Notes: generated by a model from the letters alone, not told the origin. DNA of 64,000 nucleotides from Paraspadella gotoi (GCA_051294375.1 CM119269.1:12928790-12992789); one strand, 5' to 3'. Positions 1 to 13,513 are shown, numbered from the stretch's first letter. A program made the numbers and translations.

Positions 1-2229
1 ATATATTGAGTCATTTTTCTCTCGCAGCTGATAAAGACTCGTCCCATAAAAAAAACAAATCGGTTATTGAGAAAGACTCAGAAATTTTTTTTTAATATGT
101 GATTTTCCTTATGTTTGTTATATATTTATATAAGTCACTCTCATTTATATTTTACGAACAAGCTTAACTTTCACGGCTGTAAATCGTACCAAAAATATAT
201 TCTTTTCAATTACATAGATAACGAATTAGCTACCGAAAAGCATAAAAAAAAAAAAAACTCAAAAAAACATTGAGCGAACTTTGTAACAAGAAGTAAACAT
301 CGGAAAACTTTATGTAGTTTCTTAAGAGTCGATATAAAAACTTTGTTTTCGTCTCTGGCAGCTGACTCCATTTTTTTTCTTCCATTTTTCATATTTTCCT
401 ATTTTTTTTAGTCGCGGCTGCTTAAACCGCGTCACCTTTCTAATTTTTAACATTACATTGTTAATGTTTATTTATGCAATATTTGGCAGAAAGTTATATT
501 GAGGAAGTTTTGAAATATAAAGTTTAATGATTAAAATTATGTCTATCAATTTAAATTTTGCCCTTTTCCCTATCCAACCATTTTCATCCCTAATCGGAAT
601 TATAATTATAACGATTTAAGCATACTTGATTTAATATTTGAATTTAAAATATTAGCTGAATTATTCTGGGTCGATGCGACATTACTTTTTCGTTGTAACT
701 ATAAACTCGAGATTTTTTAAACGCGTATTTCTGTGGTTTTGTTTTTTTTTTTATGGCTTGTAATGTTTCATTTTTGTTTATCTACACATGTAGTTTGGAA
801 TGTCATAAAAGTTTTGTTTTTGTAATTATTATAAAACAAATTGTCAGAAAAGAATGAGAAAAGTAGACGAAATAAGGGAAAAAACGACAAAAATGAAGGA
901 AAAGAAAAAATGAAGTCAAATGAAATTAACAAAGAAAGTCTAAAATAAGGAAAAATGAGGAAAAACATTTTGGAAAAGGCGGCGAAAAAAGTGGGAAAAA
1001 GGAGAGAGAGAAAATGAGAGGGAAATCAAGATGGAAGGCGCGTTAGGACCGTTTGGTGCAGCTGAAAGTTCCTTTATGGGCACAGCGCTGGAAGCGAGAG
1101 GCCCTCCCCATCGATGGAGGCCTGAATATTCGGACCCCGACCTTTGGGTACCGAATGAGTTTCACAAAAAAAATGTGGGTCGGGTTTTTTTGAAGGGAAA
1201 CCTTGATTCGCTCACTCGCAGGGGATTTGCGAGGAAAGAAGAAAATCCTATGTATATTTTGTTTGAGCACAGAAATCTCATTATGAAACTAATTTCAATA
1301 TAAATTAAATTAATTACTATGAAGTTTTTTCAGAGAACTCATTCTGGCAAGATTTGAAGTTTGAAATTGAAATTTTTTTGGTAATTGCTTGAGAAAAATG
1401 TTGAAAGATTTATAATATTATTGTTTTAGAGAGAATATATATAATACATTATACATTATACAATATTTCGAAGGCGCCTGCCTTGATCAAAGGTGCAAAT
1501 ATGAGAAAAGAAACAGTGTCCTAGAAATACAAGAAATCTTCAGTAACGAAGAATTAAAAGCCAAGAATTTCCTCCGTTTGATCGGCCGTTAAGATTTGAG
1601 CGCGAAAAAGTGGATTTCTGAAGATTGACCGAATGATGATGGGGTCTTGATTGAATTGGATGGAAAATCTCATCTCGACAACGCGGACGTAAGAAAAAAG
1701 GGATTTGCGGGTCACATTATGAGCAGGAAAAGAAACGTCATTGAGAGCCTGTGACCTTGTGAAAAGGAGATCACGGGGATCGTGACATGAATGGGAGACC
1801 AGAAAGAATGGGACCTTCTGAGTCTGAAAGATTTATCTCATGGAATGTAACCTTCTGAAAGAAAGACCAGTTTGACCACAGAGAATGTAACCTTCCTGAC
1901 GGTATTTGACTTTCTAGAAGGAAGACCCCAGCGAATGTGACCTTCTCCAAAGGATTCGTGAGGGAATATGACCCTCTGGGAAAAAAAGGAAGGAAAAGCT
2001 TTTTGAGCCACACGTGGTAATGGGTCAAGATTGCGAGAATTCTTTGCATCGCTGATCTGTCTCTGTCTTTCTCTCTTTCTCTCTTTCTTTTCTCTCTCTC
2101 TCTGCAAAAAAATCGTTTCTTCCCATTAGAGAGAGAAAAAAATCGAAAACAGAAGGAGAGAGAAAGACAGAGAGCGAGTGAAAGTAGAATGGAAGACTAG
2201 GGGGAAGCTATGGTGGAAGCAAATATTCA
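1..2229. other. AT-rich DNA without recognisable gene
   Basis: AT-rich sequence with homopolymer runs. Open frames are short and of low complexity. The stretch at 1031-1303 is open on both strands, matches no family I know and has no clear splice sites. It may be intron or downstream sequence of the minus-strand kinase gene at 4.6-5.2 kb, whose next exons I could not find here. Confidence 0.5.
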
Positions 2230-2230
2230 C

Positions 2231-2277
<47 letters not shown>

Positions 2278-2318
2278 GTATTATTATATTATTATTATTA
2301 TTATTATTATTATTATCA
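2230..2318. repeat. (ATT)n microsatellite
   Basis: Two runs of TTA/ATT triplets at about 2230-2272 and 2280-2317, separated by a short interruption. Confidence 0.9.
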
Positions 2319-2906
2319 TATATAAGAGGTTATTTTCTCAACGAATAAAAAAAGAGAAAAGAACGCAAGAACGAACAAAGGCAAGAAACAATAAAATAAA
2401 AAATATCTAATAAAAAACAAGGAAGAAAGAAAAAGAGACTCGATAAAAGGAAGAGAAAAACGGATTCAATAAAAGCAAAGTTTTTTTACGATGTTTTTTG
2501 TGAGAGGAATGAAGTGACGCGAAAGATCGTGGAACGCTTCACAGTTCACAGTTCACAGTTCACAGTTCGCAACACGAACGGTTTCCTATTAAAAAAAACC
2601 AATGACAGAAGACGGTAGTAGTTCTTTCATTGAACCAATTATGTCATTAGAGGCGTTGTTTTTAAAATTTTTGGCGCTCGGAACTGTTTTCTTTCGTTCT
2701 GGCAGCAATGGAACTTCACCACCTTCAAGCCACTGGCGGAAAAAATTATACGTATCTCTGTTGCCTTCTCGTCAAAATTTATATTCAAAATACTATTTAT
2801 TTTCTTGGCCAATCAATCAAATGATTTTTAAATCTAATGCTTTTTTCCTTCGGCCTGAAAATTTTGTCATCATGTCAAAATATTGTAAAGAGGCACTCAA
2901 CCTTAA

Positions 2907-3290
2907 TTAACAAAATCAGTTCATCCAATGTGTTGCGCCAAAGTGACTTTATTTTCATGCGTATTTCCTTTGGATCAAATGATATGACATGATATGACAT
3001 GGCTAAAAAACTTTCTTAGCCCGTGTATTTATGATATGCACTGCATCAAAATTCTGTCTTTTATTCCTTATAGTTTAAGGATTTCCCGAAGGCGTCACTG
3101 GCAGTCTCTTAGATTTGAGGTTTTTTCCTGTCTTAACAAATGAGCAAACGCATTTATTTAAAAATTATATGCATTTTTAACATAAGTCGGACAGACCGAT
3201 GGATATATATACCGTTCGATCGACCGACAGACCGACCGAAAAGTGACTTGAGAGTTTCTCCACGAGTGCTCGCGGCGCGACTAAAAACAC
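2907..3290 (+). repeat. Dispersed repeat, copy 1
   Basis: About 380 bp that match 51865-52140 in the same orientation with scattered differences. Shared blocks include TTCATCCAATGTGTTGC, GTGACTTTATTT, the tandem ATGACATGATATGACATG, TTTTATTCCTTATAGTTT, the GACAGACCGAC cluster and CTCGCGGCGC. There is no coding potential. It is an interspersed repeat of unknown class. Confidence 0.75.
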
Positions 3291-4576
3291 AAGAGGGAAA
3301 GTCTGTGGCTCATCTCGCGGGAAAGGAAGTTTAAAATATCAATTGTCAACTAATCATAGAGAGAGCCTTTCTGTCGAATTGAAAGAAGTAGGGAGGAGGA
3401 GGAGGAGGAGGAGCAGGGGAGAAAGAAACTATCACCAAAAGTTTTGGCAAAAAAATCTCTTAGAGAAGTAAGCGAGAGAGGAGCTCTCCATCTTAAAAAT
3501 CTGTTTCTATAAAGAGCAGAAACCAAACTCCATCTACAAAGCGTTTATATGTATGAGAAATCAAGCTCCTAAAAAAGAAAAACCTCTCTGAGGTGCTGTT
3601 GATTCTCGGACGAGTATGGGGGTATGTATTACTACTACTACACTAACTTCTTTATCACTAAAACCATTGACACAAAGCCAAAAAAGTCCTCTCTCAGCAA
3701 AACCTCTCTACAAAAGAAAAGAAACAAAACTTCTCTATCATCAAAACCCTTTCGTCAAAGAAAAGAAACAGACATTCTCTCTAGTTCAACCTTTTGACTG
3801 AAACTAAAACAACTTTTTCGGGGCCAAAGGTTTTCCTCTTCTCTTCTTCCTTCGCTGGCCAATCTACTTGGAACCGCGATTCCCTTTTCTCAACTTGGCC
3901 ACGCCCACAATCCCCTAACCACGCCCACATCCCCTATCCTTCCCACTATTCCTAGCTCGCCCGCTATTCCCTGCCACGCCATCTATCCCACGACCCGCCC
4001 TTTATCCCCTGTTGAGACGGCTTTCGTCTTCACCCCGTCGAGCTAAATTACTCACTTCCCCCAAACCCTAAAACCTTCCAGTTTCCACTTTGTGTCTTTT
4101 ACCTTCCTTGGTCGGTAATTTTTTCTTTCCTGTTCCTCACTCCCTCTCCCTATTTTTCTCTTCCCCGCCCATATTTTTCTTCCACTCCCTTCTTACTTTT
4201 TCCATCTCTCTCTCTCTCTCTCTCGCTCTGTCTCTCTCTCTCTCTCTCTCTCTCACTCGCTGTCAGTTTCCATGGGATCTGAACCGATTAAAGGTTTTCG
4301 GTTCAGACTGGCACCGGTGAACGGAGGAAAATGGACAAACTTTGCAGCAGATGAATACAGAAGGACCGTGATTAAGTTAATCTCATTTAAATATTGCAGT
4401 TTTTTAAAAACATTTCATTAATCTTTATGTAAACACCCACTCACTATTTTTAACTATATTCTTCGAGATTTTATTTTCGTTCAAATTATTTTAATAATAA
4501 TTTATAGATTTTTGGCACAAGAAATATTAATAATTATTCGTATTAATACCAAAACGTCAATTCAGTCGCAACTCAC
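3291..4576. other. No gene seen; C/T-rich and (CT)n tracts
   Basis: Contains a pyrimidine-rich stretch (3840-4080) with recurrent CACGCCC, and (CT)n at 4205-4256. A short plus-strand open frame after 4272 is the antisense context of the kinase gene and was not called. Confidence 0.5.
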
Positions 4577-4701
4577 AGTTCGAGGACGAGAATGACTTCG
4601 CCCGAAGTTTCGTAGACATCGTGAAGGAAGATGCAATTGGGGTGATCCAACAGCGCGAGGATGTGAATCTGAACGGAAATGAATTGTGAGACAATGATCT
4701 T

Positions 4702-4775
<74 letters not shown>

Positions 4776-4862
4776 ACATCATTTATCCTCGCGTCATTTC
4801 TCTCTATTTCTTTATCCTTTTTCCCTCAACATTCTCTCACTCTCTCTCTCTCTCGTCTCTTC

Positions 4863-4905
<43 letters not shown>

Positions 4906-5224
4906 TCTCTCTCTCTCTAACTCATCTCCACCCTCCCTCCCATTCCTTCCTGCTCTCCTTTTCTCCCTCATTTCTCCTCTCTCTTCTCTCCTCCCTCTTT
5001 CTTTATCTCCTTAATTCTTTCCACCCCTTTTCTCTTTTGCTCTCTTTCGCCTCCTATTTCTCTATCGCTCTCTCTCTCCCTCTCTCTCTCTCACCTCCTT
5101 CTGTATCTCATGCAGATGCGCCCCCCTTTTAGAGTTGGGCTGTTTCTTCTTCTTAATAATCTTGGCGGCGTAGTCGACCCCCGTCCTTCGTTCCCTCGCC
5201 CGCCGCACGATGGCGAAATGGCCG
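4577..5224 (-). CDS. DAPK/DRAK-family Ser/Thr protein kinase, two internal exons (partial)
   Basis: Two minus-strand exons join in frame. The first, 5224 down to 5095 (130 nt), follows an acceptor TTTTTCCTAG and encodes the end of the glycine-rich loop (GHFAIV), the ATP-anchoring lysine in DYAAKIIKKKK and the basic insert typical of death-associated protein kinases (SKRGAHLHEIQKE). The second, 4668 down to 4577 (92 nt), encodes the rest of helix C with its glutamate (KEIHIL), LDHPN, HDVYE and the strand leading to the hinge (VILVLEL). It ends at donor CT|GTGAGT in phase 2. Wording and spacing match DAPK1-3, with DRAK/STK17 next. The family phosphorylates Ser/Thr substrates in apoptosis, autophagy and cytoskeletal control, often under Ca2+/calmodulin. 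The start exon and the catalytic-loop and DFG exons were not found. They should lie in large introns or beyond the left edge. The intron between the two exons (5094-4669) is mostly (GA)n. Confidence 0.8.
4700..5093. repeat. (CT)n/(GA)n microsatellite cluster inside the kinase intron
   Basis: Several long CT runs (4703-4775, 4835-4918, 5068-5092) broken by short unique sequence. On the minus strand the first run begins immediately after the donor GAG|GTGAGAGAG of the upstream kinase exon, so the microsatellite forms the downstream part of the 5' splice site. Confidence 0.9.
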
Positions 5225-5867
5225 CTAGGAAAAAGTGGGAAAACAAAATGGCCGCCGATGAGAACCCAAACAATTTTCTTGCTCCGAAAGAGCTTCGAGG
5301 GCAAAGCTCGGCGAAAGGGAGGGGCGTGGGAGGGGGCGGAGCAAAAATATAGGGCGGGAAGGAAATGGGGCAAATTGAAATACGATAAACGCTGATGAAA
5401 TAAACCAATAGGACGGATATAAGATATCATAAATAGAGAGTGATCCTTTAGTCTAATTGAAATACAGTTTTTTATCTTTTTATATTATGTTACGTACGTC
5501 ACTGATATGAGGAAGCCAAATACTACGTACTCAAAAAAAGATTGTCAATCGAAAGCTTGCACTGGGTTCTATGTAAAAAAATGGAGATCATAACCAACCA
5601 TAGCTTGTCTAAAAACACGAACCCATATATCTGTGAATTAATCATTTTTTATATGAATATATCAAAATTGTTGATTCTCAAATGTTAATGTACAATGCAC
5701 AAATGCACAATTGAAGTGTTCATACTAACTTTTAATTAATTTTTAACTTTGACCGACAATATCAAAGGAGTCTAAGGTACTGTTTAACCTAACAAAATGC
5801 CCATGAGCACGACTGTTCCCCTTTTAGACTGTTCGCTGCTACACAACAACGACAAGACCACCAGATC

Positions 5868-5871
5868 TAGG

Positions 5872-5940
<69 letters not shown>

Positions 5941-6083
5941 CACCGTGCTAAAGCTCAATGTCCATTTATTTTCCCTTCTCTAATCGATCGGCAACCCGCG
6001 ATCCAGCCTCGTTGCAATTCTTTCAGTTGTCGCCTCCGAAAAAACCGATTGGCAAGTCCAACGGTCGTGAACCAAAGGTGAAG

Positions 6084-6125
<42 letters not shown>

Positions 6126-6138
6126 CACCACAAGAGAG

Positions 6139-6177
<39 letters not shown>
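5868..6177. repeat. (GA)n microsatellite cluster
   Basis: GA runs at about 5873-5940, 6087-6121 and 6140-6177 with unique spacers. Arg/Glu frames across them are repeat artefacts. Confidence 0.9.
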
Positions 6178-6180
<3 letters not shown>

Positions 6181-6289
6181 CTATCGAATATCGTAAAATG
6201 ACGCGAGACAATTTTATATTTTTGTCATGTCGAGCGTAAGAAACATTTTCGGATGAGTGAGCGCGGCGTGACAATCTTTCTCAAAGGGT

Positions 6290-6885
6290 CGTCGATGTGG
6301 TTATCGATGTGGTCGTTGCAGTAGTCATCTCTGTGGTCGTTGATGTAGTCATCTCTGTGGTCGTTGCTGTAGACGTCATTGTGTTCGTTGTTGAGGGCAT
6401 CGATGTCGTCTACTGGAAGTCGATGTGATCATCGTTATGGTCATTGCTGTAGTCGTTGATGTAGAAGTTGTCATCGCTGAGGTCGTCTTTGTGGTCGTTG
6501 ATTTCATTCTAGGTAATCGCTGTGGTCGTTGATGTAGTCATCTCGGCGGTCGTTGTTGTAGTCATATCTGTGGTCGTTGATGTAGTCATCTCTGCGGTCG
6601 TTGATGTAGTCATTGATGTAGAAGTTGTCATCGCTGAGGTCATCTTCGTGTTCGTCGATTTCCTTCTAGGTAGTCGCTGTTGTCGTTGCTGTAGTCATCT
6701 CTGCGGTCGTTGCTGTAGTCATCTCTGCGGTCGTTGCAGTTTTCGTCGCTTTGGTCGTTGATGTAGTCAACACTGCGGTCGTTGATGTAGTCGTCGCTGT
6801 GGTCGTTGATGTAGTCGTCGCTGCGGTCGTTGATGTAGTCGTTGCTGTGGTCGTTGATGTAGTCGTTGCTGTTGTCATCGCCGTA
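6290..6885. repeat. 24-bp minisatellite
   Basis: Degenerate tandem repeat. The clearest unit is G(C/T)GGTCGTTGATGTAGTCGT followed by about five bases, 24 bp in all, with best copies at 6770-6870. Because the unit is a multiple of three, the minus strand reads as an open frame of (N/D)DYINDxS octapeptides. No start context, splice sites or neighbouring exon supports expression. Confidence 0.85.
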
Positions 6886-7194
6886 TAAAAGACTTACAAA
6901 ATTGAGCCGAAAGAAATAAAATTCCAATTTATTTTTTTTTTCTAAAAAAAATTATATTAATTTAATTCTCTCCCCCCCCCCTAAGCCTCGTGTCAAATCG
7001 ATTTCCTTTTTTTAATTTATCTTTAGAAACCCGATTTTTCCCTCTTGTTTTTTGGTCTCGACGTGAAGCGAATCAATAAGACCATTATCGGTCTGTCTGT
7101 CTGTCCGTGGATATATAATTAAATCAAAGATGTTAAAAAAAATTATACATAATCCTTTAAATCATGCACGATAAAGAAATGAGCAAAATGGAGA

Positions 7195-7445
7195 ATCGGG
7201 TTTTGAGTTATGGTTAAAGGATTAGGTTAATGATTAAAGTAAGTTATTGTGTTAGGGATTAGGGTTAGAGATTAGGGTTAGGGATTAGGGTTAGAGATTA
7301 GGGTTAGGGATTAGGGTTAGGGATTATGGTTAAATGATTAGGTTAATGATTAAGGTTTTTGTTAGGGATTAGGGTTAGAGATTAGGGTTAGGGATTAGGT
7401 TTTAATGTTAAAGCGTAAAGGTAGGGATTAGAGTTATGGGTTAAG
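7195..7445 (+). repeat. Interstitial telomere-like repeat
   Basis: Degenerate tandem of TTAGGG hexamers alternating with ATTAGGG and TTAGAGA, forming a roughly 20-bp higher-order unit. It is densest at 7255-7325 and 7365-7400. TTAGGG is the ancestral animal telomere repeat, so this is an interstitial telomeric sequence or a derived satellite. Confidence 0.8.
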
Positions 7446-7778
7446 TCGCAGTGAGGGAGTGAAAATTGGGTTATGGATTTTATAAAAGAAAATTATGGTT
7501 AAAATCAATTTCACAGATAAAGGAATAGAAATAGGGCGCTTTTGAAATATATTGCTTAATCTTTTAGTAAAATTCCAATGAAAGCGAGATTAAAACAGAT
7601 TATACTGATTAAACGCTGCCGGCGTCCTTAGCTATTTTTATTTTTAGTCTTGGACTTTCATCCTGAAAAAAAAAAACAATTAAGGATCGATGGGGATTTT
7701 CCGCTTTTCGCTTTTCTCGTTAAAACAGGATTTTTCTTGGATCAGCCATGTCGGTTGCTCCTCGTCAATAGATTTCTT

Positions 7779-8766
<988 letters not shown>

Positions 8767-8984
8767 ACGGTAAAGAGTTAGGCATCCTCGATTTAAGTAG
8801 CGAGAAAGAGAAAGGATGAGTTCGGACAATGGCTTTAGTAGGGGTGAGTATCGGGTATTGGGTAGGGAGCAGGGGAAGTGGGACGAGAGAGGGAGGGTCA
8901 GATGGTGAAGGAGGCGGGAGGGGGGCGGCGTCGTGACGACGGGAGACGAAGTTATTTGAATCGAGAATCGAATGAATGAAAAAT

Positions 8985-9990
8985 GGAAAGAGTGAAGAGG
9001 AAAAGGAAGAGGAAGAGAAAAAGGAAAAGGAAGAGAAAAAGGAAAAGGAAAGGGGAAAAATAAAAATAAAAAGGAAACGAAGAAAAAAAAGAAGCAATTG
9101 AATTGAAAGAAAAGGAAAGCAGTTCAACTTTCATAACAATCCGAACAAAACTCCCAATTCATTTTTATAGTAATAAAAAGCAGCGGGAACCTCAGCGGAA
9201 AACTGCGGCGCAGCGCTAAAAAAAGAAAAAAAATCTCTAACTCCTCCGCCGCAGAAGTGCGATTTACGTTCGGATGCTGCTGCGGCGGACTCACGTGGCT
9301 TTGGCAGCAGCGGCAGCAGCGGCAGCAGGAAAATGGAAAAAATGGCTTATATATAAAATGGAGGCGAAACCTCACGTTTCGTTCATCGCGTCACGTACGA
9401 GAGAATCAATAGGGAGGAAAGGAAAGGGAGAAGGAGGGAAGAAAAGGAAAGAAGGAGAAGGAGGAAAGGAGAGTGAGAGTGAGGAAAGGAAAGGGAAGGG
9501 AGAATGAGCGAAGGAAAGGAAAGAAGGAGAGGGAGGAAAGGAAAGGGAAGGGAGAAGGAGGGAAGGAAAGGAAAGAAGAAGAGGGAGGAAAGGAGAGTGA
9601 GAGGGAGGAAAGGAAAGGGAAGGGAGAAAGAGGGAAGGAAAGGAAAGAAGGAGAGGGAGGAAAGGAGAGTGAGAGGGAGGAAAGGAAAGGGAAGGGAGAA
9701 GGAGGGAAGGAAAGGAAAGAAGGAGAGGGAGGAAAGGAGAGATGGGATAGAGGGAGAGATTAAAGACAAGAGAGAGAAGTGGGAAAGGAAAATTGGAGGG
9801 AGGAAGGGTAGGGGAGGGAGATTATGAAAATGGAAGGATTGGGTAGGGAGAAATAGAAAGGGTGAAAGGAGGAAGGAAAAGCAATAAAAAAGTTAGGTGG
9901 GTAAGGTAGGAAAAGGAAGAAGCGTAGAAGAGGGAGGAAAGAAAGTAAAAAAAAGGAGAGAGAAAAAAGAAAGGATGAGGAAAGGTAAAA
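8985..9990. repeat. Purine-strand minisatellite (GGAAA/GGGA-rich)
   Basis: About 1 kb in which the plus strand is almost entirely purine. Between 9411 and 9745 a longer unit of roughly 70 bp, built from GGAAAGGAAAGGGAAGGGAG-like blocks, recurs several times. The open frames on both strands follow from the repeat and are not genes. A short GCAGCG repeat (9303-9330) and a TATATAAA string (about 9350) lie inside. Confidence 0.8.
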
Positions 9991-10984
9991 AGAGATTGAT
10001 TAAAATGGGGTAATGGGTGAAGAGAAAAAATAGGTTGTGATGACGAGAGGAAATAAAGATTACATTGTCGAGTGTCAACCTCGTCCGTGAAGTGAGAAGG
10101 GGGGCGAAGACCAGAAACGTTTCACCTTTTTTTTCACAAACGCTAACCGGTTTTTCCCACGAGTTTAATTCAATTTTCTCACTTAGTCGAGTCGCGTGAG
10201 TCGAAGTGAGGTTGGAGGCGTCTCTTTCCAGCTCAATGACGTTATTTTAGTTTTACTGACTTTAAAAACTCTTAATATGCTTTGGTTCATTACTCAGTTT
10301 TTTGAAAAAAAAAGTTTTACGAGAAATAAAGTTCGGAGATTTTGTGCATAATCGATCATTGGGTTGATCATTTAAATTCACCAGCCTCGCTTCAAACATC
10401 ATTTGCATATTTCTTTTTTTTTCATTAAAAACAAAAATGGGAAAGACCTAAAGGCACAATTAATTGAGCTGTGACAAGGTAGGGAAAAATGTCTTAACTT
10501 AACTTAAGTATTGTTATCTAGCTTTTTATTGTCTTATCTAAAACTTTCGTCAGTCTGTCCCTTTAAAGTGATGTGACTCATCTCGCTGGGTGAGTAAGAG
10601 GGTGAGAAGGAAATAGTGAATTGGAACTTGGCCAAGACTGCGCATGCGCAACTCTTCAAAAGTTTTTCTTTTTTATTCTCTACGATTATTCAAACTTACA
10701 TAAACATTTATCTTCCCTCACTACTCAAGCTAACCTTTAAGATTTGCATAGCGAACTATAATATTCTATTGTATAAACGAACTTATTGACTTATTTTTTA
10801 ACGACAGTTTCTCTACTTTAGAGGATTTTTTAACTGAAGGTCGAAAATCCCGAAGTACGATGTTTGGCACGAGAACCGGTGAGAGTTATGACTCACTACG
10901 CAAACATTTTTTTAACGACATACGACTTTTATTAGAGCAAAGAGTGAGGGAGTTCGATTAAACTGAATGACAGAACCGAGGAAA
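9991..10984. other. No gene seen
   Basis: Unique AT-rich sequence with short open frames only, no convincing splice-flanked frame and no RNA gene. Confidence 0.5.
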
Positions 10985-11236
10985 ACAAAAGAGCGGAAAA
11001 GGCAATTAAAAAGAAAAAAGGTAAATAGAAAGAAGAAAGAAAAAAAAGAAAAAGGAAGGAAAAATAAGAAAAAATAAAGAAAGAAGAGAAAGGGGAAATG
11101 AAGAGAAAAAAATAAAAAGAGCAAAAAAAAAAAGATAGAAAGCAAGTTAAAAGAAAAAAAGAGAAAAAAAGAACGAAATAATAAAGAAAGAAAAAGAGAA
11201 AGAAAGAAAGAAAAAGAGAAAGAAAGAAAGAAAAAG

Positions 11237-11311
<75 letters not shown>

Positions 11312-11312
11312 G
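10985..11312. repeat. (GAAA)n / A-rich purine tract
   Basis: Purine-only plus strand ending in near-perfect (GAAA)n at about 11190-11310. Long Phe/Leu/Ser frames on the minus strand are repeat artefacts. Confidence 0.9.
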
Positions 11313-13140
11313 AAAAATTGATAGAAAGTAACCAGAAGACGTTAAAAGATGAAAAACGCCTCTCACGTCTTTTGTCATTGGATTCAAAAACATAACAAAG
11401 GAAATCAACAAAAAGTTTTGAACTTCAATCTCTCTTTTTCTCTCTCTCTCTCTTCGTCTCGCTTTCTTGACATGTTTTGGCGGCTTTTTTCTAGGGAAGA
11501 GATAACAACGGTCGCCTTGACCTCTTAACCAGCAAAGGTGAGATGAGAATGAGAGGTGAGGTCTGGCCAGATGTGATGCCGTTGTTCCTCGTCCTGTGAA
11601 AAATCTCACTAAAAATCCTTAACTCGTTATCAAAACAAAGCAAACTGTTAACAATGGGGCTCCCCCCCCCCCCGACCCTTGGTCGGGTTAAAGTTTCGCT
11701 AAACTGTTAGCTAATTTTCACATTCACTGGTTCAAAAGTGATCTATTAAATGAAATTAATTAAAAAGGCCAAAGATTTTTTTTTAAATTTCTCTTTATTT
11801 ATGCTTGAAATAAGAATACATTCATTCTCATTCACTCATCATTGACTGAATAAACTGACTCAATGACTTTTTGTGACAAATTTAAAAGATGAAGGCAAAT
11901 TTTTTAACGAATGAGTAAAACCCGAGGAAACGATGATCAATTATTTTTAGTAATTAAATTCACAAAGGTTTGGTTAAAGTCTAAATTAAGGATTAATGTA
12001 TCAACTTAAACTAGAGAACAAAGAAAAACAAGTAACAACGAAACAAAGGAAAACAAAACGAAACAATAAAAAACGTATAATTAAAAAAAACGTGAAAGTG
12101 AAGAGAGAGAAAATAAACCGAAACCACATTGGATTCGATCTTATGACCTTAGAGGCGTTGTGCATTGTGCCACCGTAAATTATTCCGCAATGTAGAAATT
12201 AAAATGAAACAAACGATCATTTTTCTATAATTTTAACGTAATTTTGTTTCTAAATTCCATTAAAGTTTAACTTTGTTTCCGCTAAACTTTCTGTATTAAA
12301 TCTGTTTTCACCCTTAACACTGAAAAGAGATAATGGCCAACCCATTAATAACTCGCATCGCAATATCATTGATATTATTATTAAAAGTAGCCATAAAAAT
12401 CCTTCGATCCGACGTCCACAAACTCGTCAATGTTTTTAGTTCATATCCTCAATCAGCTGTTTTTGGAATGTCCCCTCACAACGATTAAGGAAGCATCGGC
12501 TTCTGCACCGGGATCTCAAAACCCTATTCACTCTCCTTGTGATCCCGAGTATCGGAATCAAGGGGGACCGCCCGCTTCATTCGTGATCGTCCCTCCCGCG
12601 TGACACTGATCCGAGTCGAAAAAAAAAACATTTGAACCAACGAATTGCTCTTTTTTTTTTCCTAGAGGGCCCCTTCAGTCACCGTGACTAAAGGCTCGGT
12701 TGTAAAAATGTTTTTTTTTCTTTATAGCGAGCGTTGAAAGCGAGACAGAGAGTCACGAAAATTGATTGTAAATGTAAATATATTTTGCGGAAAAAAACTA
12801 GGATGTTAGAATGATCAAGCATAAAAGTTAAATTGTTAATTATTATTGAAAACGTCAGATTGAGTTTTAATTTCAGAGCGTAGATAGATAGATAGATAGA
12901 AAGATAGATATATTCATAGAGAGAAATAGACAGGAAGTAAGATAGAAAGAGAGAGAGAGAGAAAGAAAGTGAGAGAGGGTGAATTAGAAAGGCAGTAAGA
13001 GAGAGAGAAAGAAAAAGAAAGAGAAAGAGACTTAACGGGTTTTGACCCGTAAATCCTTCAAAAACACGATCGAATTTTCCTCAAAATTTTTGGCGACAAT
13101 TTGCGGTTTTACTTGAAAAAAGAAAAAAAAAATCAGGAAA
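11313..13140. other. No gene seen; AT-rich intergenic or intronic
   Basis: AT-rich, with a C homopolymer (about 11663), GATA tetranucleotides (12885-12912) and GA-rich DNA (12945-13030). At 12420-12602 there is a GC-richer open stretch containing EASASAPGSQNP that could be an exon, but its splice borders are not clear. Confidence 0.45.
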
Positions 13141-13393
13141 TCCCAGCGTGAGTCTCTCTCTTTCCTTATTTCTCTCTCTCTCTATCTCGCGATTTCCCTC
13201 CGTCTTCGCGTCTCTGTCTCCGTCTTTTTCCACTCGCTATCACACTAGACGCTTTTCACTCTTGACTCATTCACCCTCTCGTTACAGACACGCTATCTTT
13301 TATCGATTGTCTCTTTCACTAAACACTCATCCTCTCCCTACCCAACACAATCTCGTGTTTGACTCGCACTCACTGGCTCCAAGACTTAACTCT

Positions 13394-13396
<3 letters not shown>

Positions 13397-13432
<36 letters not shown>

Positions 13433-13513
13433 GCCCCGAGGCGGCGCCTATTGGCGTCATGCTGCGTCGAGCCGCGTCACAGAAAGACGTCACCAAGTTA
13501 TCCCCGACATTTC

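Noticed and set aside
4272-4686. Plus-strand two-exon small protein (MGSEPIKGFRF... joined to FEDENDFARS...)
   Set aside because: The second piece is the exact antisense of the kinase exon 4577-4668, whose minus-strand reading matches DAPK-family residues with correct splice sites. The plus-strand frame is a shadow.
9383-9827. Overlapping Arg/Lys/Glu/Gly and Leu/Pro/Phe/Ser frames of about 100-130 codons
   Set aside because: They arise from the purine minisatellite and are open on both strands. Composition only.
12490-12560. String HRLLHRDLKT on the plus strand, resembling a kinase catalytic loop
   Set aside because: Wrong strand for the kinase at 4.6-5.2 kb. The frame is short, no N/DFG motif follows, and another frame through the same DNA is longer.
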